Assembly: GCF_010726765.1 (NCBI RefSeq) | Contig: NZ_AP022601.1 | Location: 3,348,001 to 3,412,000 of the forward strand | From: Mycobacterium gallinarum | GTDB lineage: Bacteria > Actinomycetota > Actinomycetes > Mycobacteriales > Mycobacteriaceae | DNA length: 64,000 nt | Direction of reading: 5' to 3' | Shown here: positions 54,577 to 63,342 of the stretch, piece by piece | How positions within the stretch are numbered: the stretch's first letter is position 1 | Layout of the letters: each line of letters starts with the position of its first letter | The notes under the pieces: model-generated | What the model saw: only the letters and a program-made list of their open reading frames with translations | Databases searched by the model: none | What the model was told of the DNA's origin: nothing | Translations under genes and position numbers: made by a program

Positions 54577-55714
54577 GTCCGCGTTCGGGGAAAGCGCCCA
54601 GCGCGAAAGTCTCGGCGTTGCCCAGCCCGACTCCACCCCCGACGGGGTCCTCGACGCGCACCAGCAGATCGCGCAGCTGATGGAGTTCGCGCGCCTTCTC
54701 GGGTTTGTCACAGTCGGTGACGTGGTTGCCCTCGACCCTGAGATCGCCCACCCATTGGCCGTACACCCAGTCGTTCCAGCCGTAATAGCCCGCGGTTCCA
54801 AGGTGAAAGCCGCCCGGCCCGGCCGCGGTGATGGTCAGCGGCCGCTTGGACCCGTCGGCATCGATGAGGGTGACGGTGCCGTGGGTGAAGCGGCGGTTGT
54901 CGTCCTGAAAGTGCATGTCCTGTTCGACGGACACGAACCGGTGCGACGTGCCGTCGTCGTTCTGTTGCTCTGCCTGACAACGGATCTCGAGAAAACCGTC
55001 GCCGCGCTCCTCCTGATACATGACGAACAGCGAGTACGTCGACCCGTCCTGGCGGGTCATGGTCATCGGCAGCCACGTCATGAACATCTGCTTGATCTTG
55101 CGGCCTCCGCGGGGCAGCCCCGGAATCGGCTTGCCCACACCCGGCCGCAGTCCCCATGAGTGGTCGCGGATCGAAATCCACTTGTCCGCTTCGATTTCGG
55201 TGCGCTCACCGTCCAGCTCCACCCATCCGGACGCGACTCCGACCTGGTGGTAGCGCAACACGTTGTGCGTGACGCGGTAGCCGTCCGGGCTGCGGTCAGG
55301 CCACGGATCCTCCAACGCGGTATCGAAAGTTCCGCGCAGCTCGACGTCGAATGCGATGGGGGCGTGCTCTGTTCGCTCCAGACTCACCCGGACGGCGCGC
55401 AACGGCTCCACCACCCTGTAGGCGATCGGGCCCACCTGAGTGCCCGCCGGATCTGACGACAACCGGCGCCCGGCCCGCACCGTCCACTGCTCGGTGCCGC
55501 GGCACACGCCGGCCGCCCCGTCGAAGACGCCGCGGTTGGTGTACTTGCCGACACCGAGCACGACCTGCAGTGAGTTGTCGCGGGCGTGGGCGATCGTCCA
55601 GATCTTCTCGGTCCATGAGGGATCCGACTGGCTGACCGTGGCGAAGGTATCGACGATCTGATGGGTGAGCAGTTCGTCTTCGGGTACCAAGGCGCCGTAG
55701 TTCGTCGTCAGCAC
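54551..55714 (-). CDS. Lipocalin/AttH-like (hydroxyneurosporene-synthase-type) protein
   Basis: A 387-residue protein with a beta-rich profile: WTEKIWTIAHARDNSLQVVLGVGKYTNRGVFDG, GDGYRVTHNVLRYHQVGVASGWVELDGE, ISIRDHSWGLRPG, DGSTYSLFVMYQEE, WNDWVYGQWVGDLRVEGNHV. This resembles the CrtC/AttH-like family, some of which are hydratases, but in actinobacteria they are mostly of unknown function. GTG 55714. It is divergent from a TetR regulator that may control it. Confidence 0.65.
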   Translation of the reverse strand: MLTTNYGALVPEDELLTHQIVDTFATVSQSDPSWTEKIWTIAHARDNSLQVVLGVGKYTNRGVFDGAAGVCRGTEQWTVRAGRRLSSDPAGTQVGPIAYRVVEPLRAVRVSLERTEHAPIAFDVELRGTFDTALEDPWPDRSPDGYRVTHNVLRYHQVGVASGWVELDGERTEIEADKWISIRDHSWGLRPGVGKPIPGLPRGGRKIKQMFMTWLPMTMTRQDGSTYSLFVMYQEERGDGFLEIRCQAEQQNDDGTSHRFVSVEQDMHFQDDNRRFTHGTVTLIDADGSKRPLTITAAGPGGFHLGTAGYYGWNDWVYGQWVGDLRVEGNHVTDCDKPEKARELHQLRDLLVRVEDPVGGGVGLGNAETFALGAFPERGLSAENSFL

Positions 55715-55895
55715 GATGACTGCCTTTCAGAGGTTCTCATCCGAACAGGGAAACCGATGCACTGCGTCATATCGGTTCCGCCCCGTCCGGGACTTAACAT
55801 TGGCACCGACGGTGTCTCGTTTACTTGGAGTCGACACCGCGGCCCGAGACAGCGCTAGTGTGACATTTGGACCTATAGATGTAAAGGACACGATC
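55715..55895. promoter_or_regulatory. Divergent control region between the lipocalin-like gene and tetR
   Basis: A 181-bp interval with AT-rich segments. An imperfect palindrome with ACAT/ATGT ends lies at 55863-55882 (ACATTT...AGATGT), just upstream of the TetR start; a GTG at 55896 with AAAGGA upstream starts the TetR. The palindrome is a candidate autoregulatory operator. Confidence 0.4.
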
Positions 55896-56459
55896 GTGGC
55901 TGCTCGCCCCACCGTCGAAGCGGATCCGTCGACGCGGCGACGGATCCTCGCCGCCACCTTCGTCGTCCTCGCCAGGGATGGCAGACGCAAGTTGCAGCTC
56001 TCGGACGTAGCCGCCGAAGCCAAGGTGTCGCGTCCGACGCTCTACCGCCATTTCGGCTCCAAGGACGGACTGCTCGAGGCGTTCGGCCGGTACGAGCAGG
56101 ACAACTTCGACGCCGGTATCGCCGCCGCGGTCGCGGGTCTCGACGGCTCGGACCGTCTCGACGCCGCATTGCAATTCATCGTCGAATTTCAGAGCACGTA
56201 CTCGCTGGGGTCACTTGCCGACATCGAACCAGAGCATGTGCTGCACCAGATGAAGCGGGTGCTGCCGGTCATCCACGAGCGCATCGCTCGCATCATCCCC
56301 GGCGACGACAGCGACGTCGCCGCGGCCGCCGTCGTGCGAATAGCGGTCTGTCACTACGTGATCGGGGGCGGCACCCCCGACCAGTTCCTCGCCGAACTGC
56401 GCCACGCAGCGGGGATCGGCCCGTCGCGGCGGCGGCTGTCGCGGGTGGTCAACGGCTAG
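55896..56459 (+). CDS. TetR-family transcriptional regulator
   Basis: A 187-residue regulator: HTH RRRILAATFVVLARDGRRKLQLSDVAAEAKVSRPTLYRHFGSKDGLLEAFGRYE, then a helical ligand domain (IVEFQSTYSLGSLADIEPEHVLHQMKRVLPVIHERI). GTG 55896 with AAAGGA seven bases upstream. It is divergent from the lipocalin-like gene and upstream of the phosphotransferase; a local regulator of one or both is likely. Ligand unknown. Confidence 0.9.
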   Translation: MAARPTVEADPSTRRRILAATFVVLARDGRRKLQLSDVAAEAKVSRPTLYRHFGSKDGLLEAFGRYEQDNFDAGIAAAVAGLDGSDRLDAALQFIVEFQSTYSLGSLADIEPEHVLHQMKRVLPVIHERIARIIPGDDSDVAAAAVVRIAVCHYVIGGGTPDQFLAELRHAAGIGPSRRRLSRVVNG

Positions 56460-56518
56460 CCGCGCTCAGCGACTGACATCGGGAACCGTCACGTCGTATT
56501 ACACATGTAGTTCCAAAC

Positions 56519-56538
56519 GTAAAGCTTGCAATCTTTAC
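56519..56538. promoter_or_regulatory. Inverted repeat GTAAAG-N8-CTTTAC upstream of the phosphotransferase
   Basis: GTAAAG (56519-56524) and CTTTAC (56533-56538) flank an 8-bp spacer, 31 bp before the phosphotransferase start in an unusually AT-rich interval (56495-56560). The size and position fit a repressor operator; the TetR gene ends 59 bp upstream of it and is the obvious candidate. Confidence 0.5.
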
Positions 56539-56568
56539 AACCAAAGCCTGCTATGTAACCCTGTTCCC

Positions 56569-57618
56569 ATGGCTGGGATCACGCTCGTCCAACGCGACCT
56601 CGCCGCCGCCCGTGCGCAACTGCAGAAGTGGTGCGAGCACAAGTTCGGAGATGTTGCGGTCGTGTCGGAACTGGTTGCAGCGAACCGGGCCGGCGGATTC
56701 TCCAGCGAGAGCCTGATGTTCTCCGCGACGGTCGACGGCGAGACACATGACTACATCATCAGGATTCCGCCCGCGGGCGGTGGCATCTTCCGCGAATACG
56801 ACCTGGGCGCCCAAACCCTGACGCAGGAACTGCTCCACGAATACGGCGTCCCGACGCCTTCGCCGATCTACTACGAGCCCGACCGGACCTGGATCGGCTC
56901 GAAGTTCATGGTGATGCCCCGCATCGTCGGACACACGCCATCGGATTTCACCTATGCCGTCAAGGGGTGGCTGCGGGATGCCGGGCCCGACGTCCAGCGC
57001 CGCGTGCACGATTCGTTTCTCGAGACGTTGGTGCGGCTGACGGCGGTGCCGGTGAGCGAGGCGTCGTGGCTGTCGCGGCCCGCAGGTGTCGGCATCTCCG
57101 CCGAAATCGGTTGGTGGCTGGAGTATGTGCGGTGGGGCACCGACAATCAGGTCCCCGACCTGATGACCGAGGCGTTCACCTGGCTGCGCCGCGGACAGCC
57201 CGAGGATGGTGGCGCACTGAGCGTCTGCTGGGGTGACGCGCGGCCGTCGAACGGCATCTTCGACGATATGGGCCAGATCGTCGGTGCACTGGACTGGGAG
57301 CAGGCCTGCCTGTGTCCGGTCGAGACGGACTTCGGGTGGTGGTTGGCCTCGCGCAAGCAGATGCTGGAGGTCAACGGGATCGATGCCGACCCGGAACTGC
57401 CGGGCTTCGACAGCCGCGCCGCGGTCGTGGGCAGGTTCGAGGAGATGATCGGGCGGAAACTCGAGCACCTGGGCTGGCACGAGGTCTTCGCGATGGTGCG
57501 CATGGGCTGCTGCATCGTGCGCATGCAGTCGCTGCTGCGCCGCAACGGACAGGCCGACCATTTCCTCACTCGCGCGCCGATCCTGCCCGCGTGGACGGTC
57601 GACGCGATCCGCTCCTAG
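56569..57618 (+). CDS. Aminoglycoside-phosphotransferase-fold protein (APH/choline-kinase-like)
   Basis: A 349-residue kinase-fold protein: N-lobe GGFSSESLMFSATVDGE, PSPIYYEPDRTWIGSKFMVMPRI, catalytic-loop-like CWGDARPSNGIF and GALDWEQACLCP (the DxE/metal motif). The Brenner motif usually reads HGD; here it is CWGD, with Trp in place of His. Such proteins are common in mycobacteria and often act on acyl-CoA or unknown alcohols, not aminoglycosides. ATG 56569. It is convergent with the ABC permease (57615), overlapping by 4 bp at the stops. Confidence 0.83.
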   Translation: MAGITLVQRDLAAARAQLQKWCEHKFGDVAVVSELVAANRAGGFSSESLMFSATVDGETHDYIIRIPPAGGGIFREYDLGAQTLTQELLHEYGVPTPSPIYYEPDRTWIGSKFMVMPRIVGHTPSDFTYAVKGWLRDAGPDVQRRVHDSFLETLVRLTAVPVSEASWLSRPAGVGISAEIGWWLEYVRWGTDNQVPDLMTEAFTWLRRGQPEDGGALSVCWGDARPSNGIFDDMGQIVGALDWEQACLCPVETDFGWWLASRKQMLEVNGIDADPELPGFDSRAAVVGRFEEMIGRKLEHLGWHEVFAMVRMGCCIVRMQSLLRRNGQADHFLTRAPILPAWTVDAIRS

Positions 57619-58463
57619 TCGCCCGTGCGGCGCGCGTACGCCCGCAACGCGAACGGGGCGATCACCGCGGTGATCGCCAGCGACCACAGGATCGTCGCGA
57701 GTATCGGGTGATGCAGCGGTAGTTGTGCCTCCGGCGGGGCGGGCGGACCGTTGCCCCACAGCTCCCGCACCGCCTGGGTCAGCGACGACACCGGATTCCA
57801 CTCGGCGATGACACGGAGCCAGCGCGGCATGGGCTCAGTCGGCGCGAAGGTGTTGGCCAGGAACGTGATTGGAAAAAGAACGGTGAACATCACGCCGTTG
57901 ACCGCTTCGACCGAGCGCATCAGCGAGCCGATCAGGATGCCGAACCAGATCATCCCGAAGCCGAATACGAGGATCAGCGCGAAGGCGAGCACCGCGTCGA
58001 CGAGGCCGCCGCGGATCCGCCATCCGATGCACAGCCCCGTCACCGCCATCACCACGACACCGATCGACGAGTGCAGCAGGCTGGCGATGCTCCGTCCGAT
58101 CAACACCGCCGACCGTCGAATCGGCAGCGATCGGAACCGGTCGATGATGCCCTTCTCGACATCGGCGGTGATTCCGGTGGACACCACGAACGCGGTGAAC
58201 ACGATGGTCTGCGCCTGGATGCCGGGAAGCAGGAACTCGCGGTAGGACGCGCTGCCGGCGGTGGCGATCGACGCGCCGAACACGAACGCGAACAGCAGCA
58301 CGAACATGATGGGCTGCACCGTGACGTCGCTCAACATCTCAGGCATCCGCTTGGTGTGGATCATGTTGCGCTTGACCATGATCCACGACTGCTCGACGAT
58401 GTTCGTCTGGCGGATCCGGGGCCGTTCCAGGGTGTCGCGCTTCTCGCTCTCGGTGGTGGTCAT
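57615..58463 (-). CDS. ABC-2 type permease (DrrB-like)
   Basis: A 282-residue permease with about six transmembrane helices: MLSDVTVQPIMFVLLFAFVFGAS, FLLPGIQAQTIVFTAFVVSTGI, FRSLPIRRSAVLIGRSIA, LILVFGFGMIWFGILIGSLM, FPITFLANTFAPTEPMPRWL and the ABC-2 signature around WNPVSSLTQAVRELWG. ATG 58463 overlaps the ATPase stop (ATGA). It forms an exporter with the preceding ATPase; the substrate is unknown (daunorubicin-type exporters are the closest named group). Confidence 0.92.
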   Translation of the reverse strand: MTTTESEKRDTLERPRIRQTNIVEQSWIMVKRNMIHTKRMPEMLSDVTVQPIMFVLLFAFVFGASIATAGSASYREFLLPGIQAQTIVFTAFVVSTGITADVEKGIIDRFRSLPIRRSAVLIGRSIASLLHSSIGVVVMAVTGLCIGWRIRGGLVDAVLAFALILVFGFGMIWFGILIGSLMRSVEAVNGVMFTVLFPITFLANTFAPTEPMPRWLRVIAEWNPVSSLTQAVRELWGNGPPAPPEAQLPLHHPILATILWSLAITAVIAPFALRAYARRTGD

Positions 58464-59437
58464 GCGCTGACCTCCTCGGTCTCGTCGCCCTCGACGCGAT
58501 GGCCGGTCAGGGACAGGAACACGTCGTCCAGGCTGGGCCGGGACAGGCCGATGTCGTCGACCTCGATCGCGCGCTCCTGCAGCCAGCCCGCGACCCGGGT
58601 CAGGTCGGCGATGCCGTTGGCCGCCGCGGTGAGTTGCCGTGCACCAACGTCGACGTGGACCTCGGCGCCGGTACGCGCGATGAGCTCCCGCGCCGCGGGC
58701 AGGTCGGTGGCGTGCGAGACGGTGACGACCAGGCTGGCATTGCCGGCCTGCTCTTTGAGTTGCAGCGGCGTGCCCTGCGCGATGATCCGGCCGTGATTGA
58801 CGACGACGATGTCGTCGGCGAGTTGGTCGGCCTCCTCGAGGTACTGCGTGGTGAGCAGCAGTGTCGTGCCCTCGGCGACGAGGCCGCGCAGCATCTCCCA
58901 CAGCTCGCTGCGACTACGCGGATCCAGACCCGTGGTCGGCTCGTCGAGGAACAGCACCGGCGGTGACGCGATCAAGCTGACCGCGAGGTCGAGCCGTCGC
59001 CGCATGCCGCCGGAGTACCCGCGGACCGGCCGGTCGGCGGCATCGGCGATCGAAAACTGTTCCAACAGTTGATTTCCCAGGCGTTCGAGGTCGCGACGAC
59101 CGATGCCGTAGAGACCGCCGATCATCCGGATGTTCTCGCGGCCGGTCAGCAGCTCGTCGACGGTGGCGACCTGTCCGGTGAGGCCCATGTTGCGGCGCAC
59201 CATGTCCGGTTGCTCGCGGATGTCGTATCCCGCCACCCGCGCGGTTCCGCTGGTGGGGACCGTCAGCGTCGTCATCATCCGGACCGTGGTGGTCTTACCC
59301 GCACCGTTGGGACCGAGCAGGCCCAGCACCGTGCCGGGCGGCACCACGAAGCTGACGCCGTCGACAGCTGGTCGTTCGGAGGCGTTGTCACCGAATTTCT
59401 TCACGAGGTCGATCGCCTCGATGGCCGGAGAGGTCAT
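58460..59437 (-). CDS. ABC transporter ATPase (DrrA-like)
   Basis: A 325-residue ATPase: Walker A LLGPNGAGKTTTVRM, signature YSGGMRRRLDLAVSLI, Walker B PPVLFLDEPTTGLDPRSR, H-loop TTQYLEEADQL, and a C-terminal accessory domain (about 230-325). ATG 59437 with the domain start; the open frame to 59536 is upstream. It powers the ABC-2 permease at 57615. Located between pth-side accessory genes and pks16. Confidence 0.94.
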   Translation of the reverse strand: MTSPAIEAIDLVKKFGDNASERPAVDGVSFVVPPGTVLGLLGPNGAGKTTTVRMMTTLTVPTSGTARVAGYDIREQPDMVRRNMGLTGQVATVDELLTGRENIRMIGGLYGIGRRDLERLGNQLLEQFSIADAADRPVRGYSGGMRRRLDLAVSLIASPPVLFLDEPTTGLDPRSRSELWEMLRGLVAEGTTLLLTTQYLEEADQLADDIVVVNHGRIIAQGTPLQLKEQAGNASLVVTVSHATDLPAARELIARTGAEVHVDVGARQLTAAANGIADLTRVAGWLQERAIEVDDIGLSRPSLDDVFLSLTGHRVEGDETEEVSA

Positions 59438-59571
59438 GGGCCAACCGTAGCGACGAGCTCCGACGCGCAGCCAATGGATTTCCTCGGCGAGCGACCGCAA
59501 AATGCCATATCTGCGCGGCGTGTCACGTACAGACACGGTCGGTCGCGAGCAGGGAAAAGGTCGCGCAGGTT

Positions 59572-61206
59572 CTAGGTGACCAGCGAGACCGAGTTGGAGC
59601 GGCGCAGCTTGCCCGACGGGGTCTTCGGGATGCTTCCCGGCCCCAGCACGACGACGTTGCGCGGCCGCACGTCGACCTCGGCCACCACCTCATGGGCGAC
59701 CTGATGCTCGATGCGACGCACCTCGACCGGGTCCTGCCAGGCGTTGGACTCCACGGCGACGGCGAAGGTTTCCCGCGAATGACCGGCATCGAGTCGCACC
59801 GCGACGGCGCAGCCCGGCCGGACGCCCTCGACGCGGCCGGCGGCACGCTCGATGTCGGTCGGGTAGATGTTGCGGCCCGCCATGATGATGACGTCCTTCA
59901 CGCGGCCGCACACGATGATGTTGCCTTCTTCGGTGATGTAGCCGAGGTCACCGGTGTCGTACCAGCCGTGCTCGTCCTGGGCGGGGATGAAGCCGCCCAT
60001 GGTGATGTAGCCGGGTGTCAGGCACTCGCCGCGAAGTTCGATGACGCCGACACCGCGGGCGGGCATGACGTTGCCGTGCTCGTCGATGACGCGGGCCTCG
60101 AGGTCCGTCAGCAACGGACCGAGGGAGGCCAGCCGCCGGGTGTTGCCCTTGGTGGCGGGCACGGCGCGGCGCAGCGCCGCGAGCAGGTCGGCGTCGACCT
60201 CGTCGACCACCAGGCCGGCGCCGCACGGTGAGAACGACACCGCCAGGGTGGTCTCGGCCATGCCGTAGGCGGGCAGGATCGCGTCGGGCTTCAGACCGAA
60301 CGGCTTACCCGCGTCCAAGAGATCCTCGACGTCGGCGGGCTCGACGGGTTCGGCGCCCGAGAGCGCGAACCGCAGCGTCGACAGGTCGAACTCGCCCGGC
60401 TTGGCCTGGCGCCGCAGCCGCTTGGCGAACAACGCGTAGGCGAAGTTCGGGGCCGCGGTCATTGTGCCCTTGTACTTGTCGATGAGCTTGGCCCACAGCA
60501 GGGTGTCGCGCAGGAAGTCCATCGGCGTGACCTTGACGAGCTCCGCGCCGAAGTACATCGGGATGGTGAGGAAGCCGACCATGCCCATGTCGTGGAAGCA
60601 GGGCAGCCAGCTGACCATGACGTCCTTGTCGACGTCGTACTCGGCGCCGATGAACATGGCCTCGGCGTTGGAGTGGATGTTGCGGTGGGTGATCTGCACC
60701 GCCTTGGGAGACCCAGTGGATCCGGACGTCAGCTGCATCAGCGCCAGGTCGTCCTCGCCGACCTCGATGGGGTCGATCGGGTCCGACGCCAGCAGGTCGG
60801 CGACGGTCAGAACCGTGATGCCCTTTTCCTCGAGGACCGGGATCGCGACGAGGAACGGTTCGGAGACGATGACGGCCTTGGCCTCGATCATGCCGATGAC
60901 GTTCATGGTGTCCTCGGCCCAGATCACGAGGTCGGTCCGGGGCGTGGGCTGGTGCAACATGGTCAGGCAGGCGCCGCGCATCCACAGGCCCTGCGCTACC
61001 GGCGCAATCTCGACCGGGAAGCCTGCGAGCACGCCGACCGAATCGCCGAGTCCGATTCCGGCCTCCGCCAGACCACCGGCGACGGCGCGGGCCCGCTCGT
61101 GAACCTCACCCCAGGTGTGTCGAACTGGCTCGTGCGGTTCACCGGTGACCATGCCCGTTGTCACGGTGCGGGCGTTTCGGTACATCTTCTCGGTGAAACG
61201 GCTCAC
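59572..61206 (-). CDS. pks16: Pks16-like AMP-forming fatty-acyl ligase
   Basis: A 544-residue ANL enzyme: [109 protein letters not shown] and the catalytic Lys in SGKLRRSNS. The FAAL-type LPxYGMAE region is intact. GTG 61206 with GAGGAGG at 5-base spacing gives exactly the M. tuberculosis Pks16 length; the frame extends to 61236 but lacks an RBS. It probably activates a fatty acid; downstream partner is not in the window. Confidence 0.92.
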   Translation of the reverse strand: MSRFTEKMYRNARTVTTGMVTGEPHEPVRHTWGEVHERARAVAGGLAEAGIGLGDSVGVLAGFPVEIAPVAQGLWMRGACLTMLHQPTPRTDLVIWAEDTMNVIGMIEAKAVIVSEPFLVAIPVLEEKGITVLTVADLLASDPIDPIEVGEDDLALMQLTSGSTGSPKAVQITHRNIHSNAEAMFIGAEYDVDKDVMVSWLPCFHDMGMVGFLTIPMYFGAELVKVTPMDFLRDTLLWAKLIDKYKGTMTAAPNFAYALFAKRLRRQAKPGEFDLSTLRFALSGAEPVEPADVEDLLDAGKPFGLKPDAILPAYGMAETTLAVSFSPCGAGLVVDEVDADLLAALRRAVPATKGNTRRLASLGPLLTDLEARVIDEHGNVMPARGVGVIELRGECLTPGYITMGGFIPAQDEHGWYDTGDLGYITEEGNIIVCGRVKDVIIMAGRNIYPTDIERAAGRVEGVRPGCAVAVRLDAGHSRETFAVAVESNAWQDPVEVRRIEHQVAHEVVAEVDVRPRNVVVLGPGSIPKTPSGKLRRSNSVSLVT

Positions 61207-61353
61207 GACAACCTCCTCGGTTTCCGAACAGGACATGCCCGGATGTAATGCTCCGCCTGATCAAAGGCGCTTTCCAGGAGGCGCGCACACAATTGGGGAG
61301 CGGTTGCGTCTCGAATTGGTGATGCCTCTGGTGAGCGGTCGGCTATGACAAGT

Positions 61354-61378
61354 CGCCCGCCGATGTTGCCGGCGGGCG
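61354..61378. terminator. GC hairpin downstream of ispE
   Basis: CGCCCGCCG and CGGCGGGCG form a perfect 9-bp stem with a 7-nt loop, about 130 bp beyond the ispE stop on the minus strand. No T tract follows. It may end the ispE transcript. Confidence 0.4.
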
Positions 61379-61425
61379 CGAATGCCGCGTCCAAAGGATG
61401 ACCGCTAGTTTTCACCGTCGATCAT

Positions 61426-61442
61426 CTTAAACATTTCTTAAG
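61426..61442. promoter_or_regulatory. Inverted repeat CTTAA-N7-TTAAG upstream of pks16
   Basis: Two 5-bp arms (61426-61430 and 61438-61442) in a locally AT-rich tract about 220 bp before the pks16 start on the minus strand, and about 65 bp after the ispE stop. It may be an operator or simply promoter-like sequence. Confidence 0.3.
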
Positions 61443-61508
61443 GACCTGCCAAAATCTGGCGGGCATTGAGGCCTGAGTCACACCGTCATTTGCGAAGCGC
61501 GTGGCGCG

Positions 61509-62468
61509 TCACACGGAGGCCGACGGCGCGGGCACCACCCGTGCCCCCTGCACGGGCCCACTGGCGACGCGCACGGTCCGGCAGACACCGGCACCGGCCA
61601 TCTCGGTGGCGACGTCGACGGCCGAGGACGCCGACGAGCAGAGGAAGGCACACGTCGGTCCCGAGCCCGAGACGATGCCGGCCAGCGCCCCGGCCTCGGT
61701 GCCCGCGCGCAGGGTGCGACGCAGCTCGGGATCCAAAGACAGCGCAGCTGCCTGCAGGTCGTTGCCGAGCAGCGGCGCCAGCTCCGCGGGATCGCCGGAC
61801 GCCAGGGCGGCCAGCAGCGGCTCTGGATCGTCGAGGCGCGGCGGCGCGTCGCGCTCCGTCTCACGCAGGCGGTCGATCTCGGCGAACACCGACGGCGTCG
61901 ACAGCCCGCCCTTGGCGAAGGCCAGCACCCAGTGAAAAGTGTTGCGGGCCAGTACCGTCGCCAGTTCCTCGCCGCGACCCGTACCCAGTGCGGTGCCGCC
62001 GTGCAGCGCGAAGGGGACGTCGCTGCCCAGCTGCGCGGCGAGCACGTGGAGGTCGCGCCGCGGCACCCCCAGCTCCCACAGCGTGTTCATCGCGACGAGC
62101 ACAGCCGCGGCATTGGCACTGCCACCTGCCATGCCACCGGCGACGGGGATCGACTTCTCGACCGTGATCGCCACGTCGGGTGCGCGCCCGACATGTTCGG
62201 CGAGCAGTTCGGCGGCGCGCCACGCGAGGTTGCGTTCGTCGGCCGGCAGCGTGTCTGCGCCTTCTCCCGCCAACTCCAGCGACAGCACGTCGGCGTTGCG
62301 CACGGTGATCTCGTCGAGCAGCGAAACCGCGTGAAACACAGTGGTCAGCTCGTGATAGCCGTCGTCGCGGCGATCTCCGACCTCGAGGTACAGATTGACC
62401 TTGCCCGGCACCCGCACAGTCACCGATCCGGTCGGAACCCATTCGGATGCGGTGTTGCCGTTGGACAC
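61509..62468 (-). CDS. ispE: 4-diphosphocytidyl-2-C-methyl-D-erythritol kinase
   Basis: A 319-residue GHMP kinase of the MEP isoprenoid pathway: [28 protein letters not shown], the phosphate loop [41 protein letters not shown] and C-terminal [12 protein letters not shown]. It phosphorylates CDP-ME. GTG 62468. In M. tuberculosis it directly follows ksgA; here a kinase gene lies between them. It ends in a short Pro/Ala-rich tail (VVPAPSASV). Confidence 0.94.
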   Translation of the reverse strand: MSNGNTASEWVPTGSVTVRVPGKVNLYLEVGDRRDDGYHELTTVFHAVSLLDEITVRNADVLSLELAGEGADTLPADERNLAWRAAELLAEHVGRAPDVAITVEKSIPVAGGMAGGSANAAAVLVAMNTLWELGVPRRDLHVLAAQLGSDVPFALHGGTALGTGRGEELATVLARNTFHWVLAFAKGGLSTPSVFAEIDRLRETERDAPPRLDDPEPLLAALASGDPAELAPLLGNDLQAAALSLDPELRRTLRAGTEAGALAGIVSGSGPTCAFLCSSASSAVDVATEMAGAGVCRTVRVASGPVQGARVVPAPSASV

Positions 62469-62550
62469 CAGACGACACTATCGGAGGAGACCGCACCCAG
62501 GAGCCGTCTGAGCAGGTCAACCTCGCCGATCAAACCCATAGTCTGAGGGC

Positions 62551-63333
62551 GTGCTCTCCGTTGGCGAAGAGTTTGAAGGTCACATCGTCTACGAGGCGCT
62601 GGGCCGCGGCGGCCATGCGACGGTGTACCGGGCGCGCGCCCGGGATCGGGACGTGGCGCTGAAAGTCCTCGACCAGGGCCACCGCGATCTCACCCACATT
62701 GCGCGACTGCGCCGCGAGTTCGAATTCGCCCGTCGCCTAGCCCATCCCCACATCGTGACGGTGTACGAACGCGGCACCGGGTGGCTGTCGATGGAACTTG
62801 TCACCGGCGGCGGGATCGTCGCCGTGGGCACCATGACCAAGCGTCTCGCCGCACTCGAACAGATCGCCGACGCGCTCGACTACACCCACAACCGCGCGAT
62901 CGTGCACTGCGACGTGAAACCCGCGAACATCCTTGTCCGCCAAGATCTTTCCAGTGCTGTCCTGATCGACTTCGGCGTCGCCCATGCGGTCACCGACGAT
63001 ATCACCCACCGATCCACGCAGATCGAAGCGTCGCTCCCCTATGCGGCGCCGGAGTTGATCACCGGACACGCGCCGACGGGAGCCACCGACGAATACGCGC
63101 TGGCATGCACCGCCGTCGAACTGATCACCGGATCGCCACCGTTCACAGCCTCGTCGGGACTTGGCCTCATCGACGCACACCTGCACACGCCGCCACCACG
63201 TTGGTCACGTGAAATTACCTGGCTGCCAAGAGTATTCGACGCAATCGTGACGAAAGCCCTCGCGAAGGCGCCGGAGGACCGCTACGCGTCCTGCCGTGAA
63301 TTCGTCTCGCTGATCACCCGGGCGCTGCAGTAG
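62551..63333 (+). CDS. Soluble Ser/Thr protein kinase
   Basis: A 260-residue Hanks-type kinase domain with no transmembrane segment: G-loop LGRGGHATVYRA, VALKVL (Lys38), Glu in REFEFARRL, catalytic loop IVHCDVKPANIL (Asp121, with Cys120 replacing the usual Arg of HRD), DFGVAHA and YAAPELITG. All core catalytic residues except the HRD Arg are present, so activity is plausible and less dependent on activation-loop phosphorylation. GTG 62551. It is divergent from ispE (83 bp gap) and convergent with ksgA. No regulatory domain is attached. Confidence 0.9.
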   Translation: MLSVGEEFEGHIVYEALGRGGHATVYRARARDRDVALKVLDQGHRDLTHIARLRREFEFARRLAHPHIVTVYERGTGWLSMELVTGGGIVAVGTMTKRLAALEQIADALDYTHNRAIVHCDVKPANILVRQDLSSAVLIDFGVAHAVTDDITHRSTQIEASLPYAAPELITGHAPTGATDEYALACTAVELITGSPPFTASSGLGLIDAHLHTPPPRWSREITWLPRVFDAIVTKALAKAPEDRYASCREFVSLITRALQ

Positions 63334-63342
63334 GCGCCCGGA

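Larger units (their letters stand above)
61207..61508. other. 302-bp intergenic region upstream of pks16
   Basis: It separates the ispE 3' end from the pks16 start; both are minus-strand genes. It contains a 9-bp perfect hairpin (61354-61378) and an AT-rich 17-bp inverted repeat CTTAA-N7-TTAAG (61426-61442), likely a promoter or operator for pks16. No protein-coding ORF is supported. Confidence 0.5.

Noticed and set aside
56569..57618. An aminoglycoside-resistance gene
   Set aside because: The fold fits the APH superfamily, but such proteins are numerous in mycobacteria, and the HGD motif is WGD. There is no basis for a resistance call.
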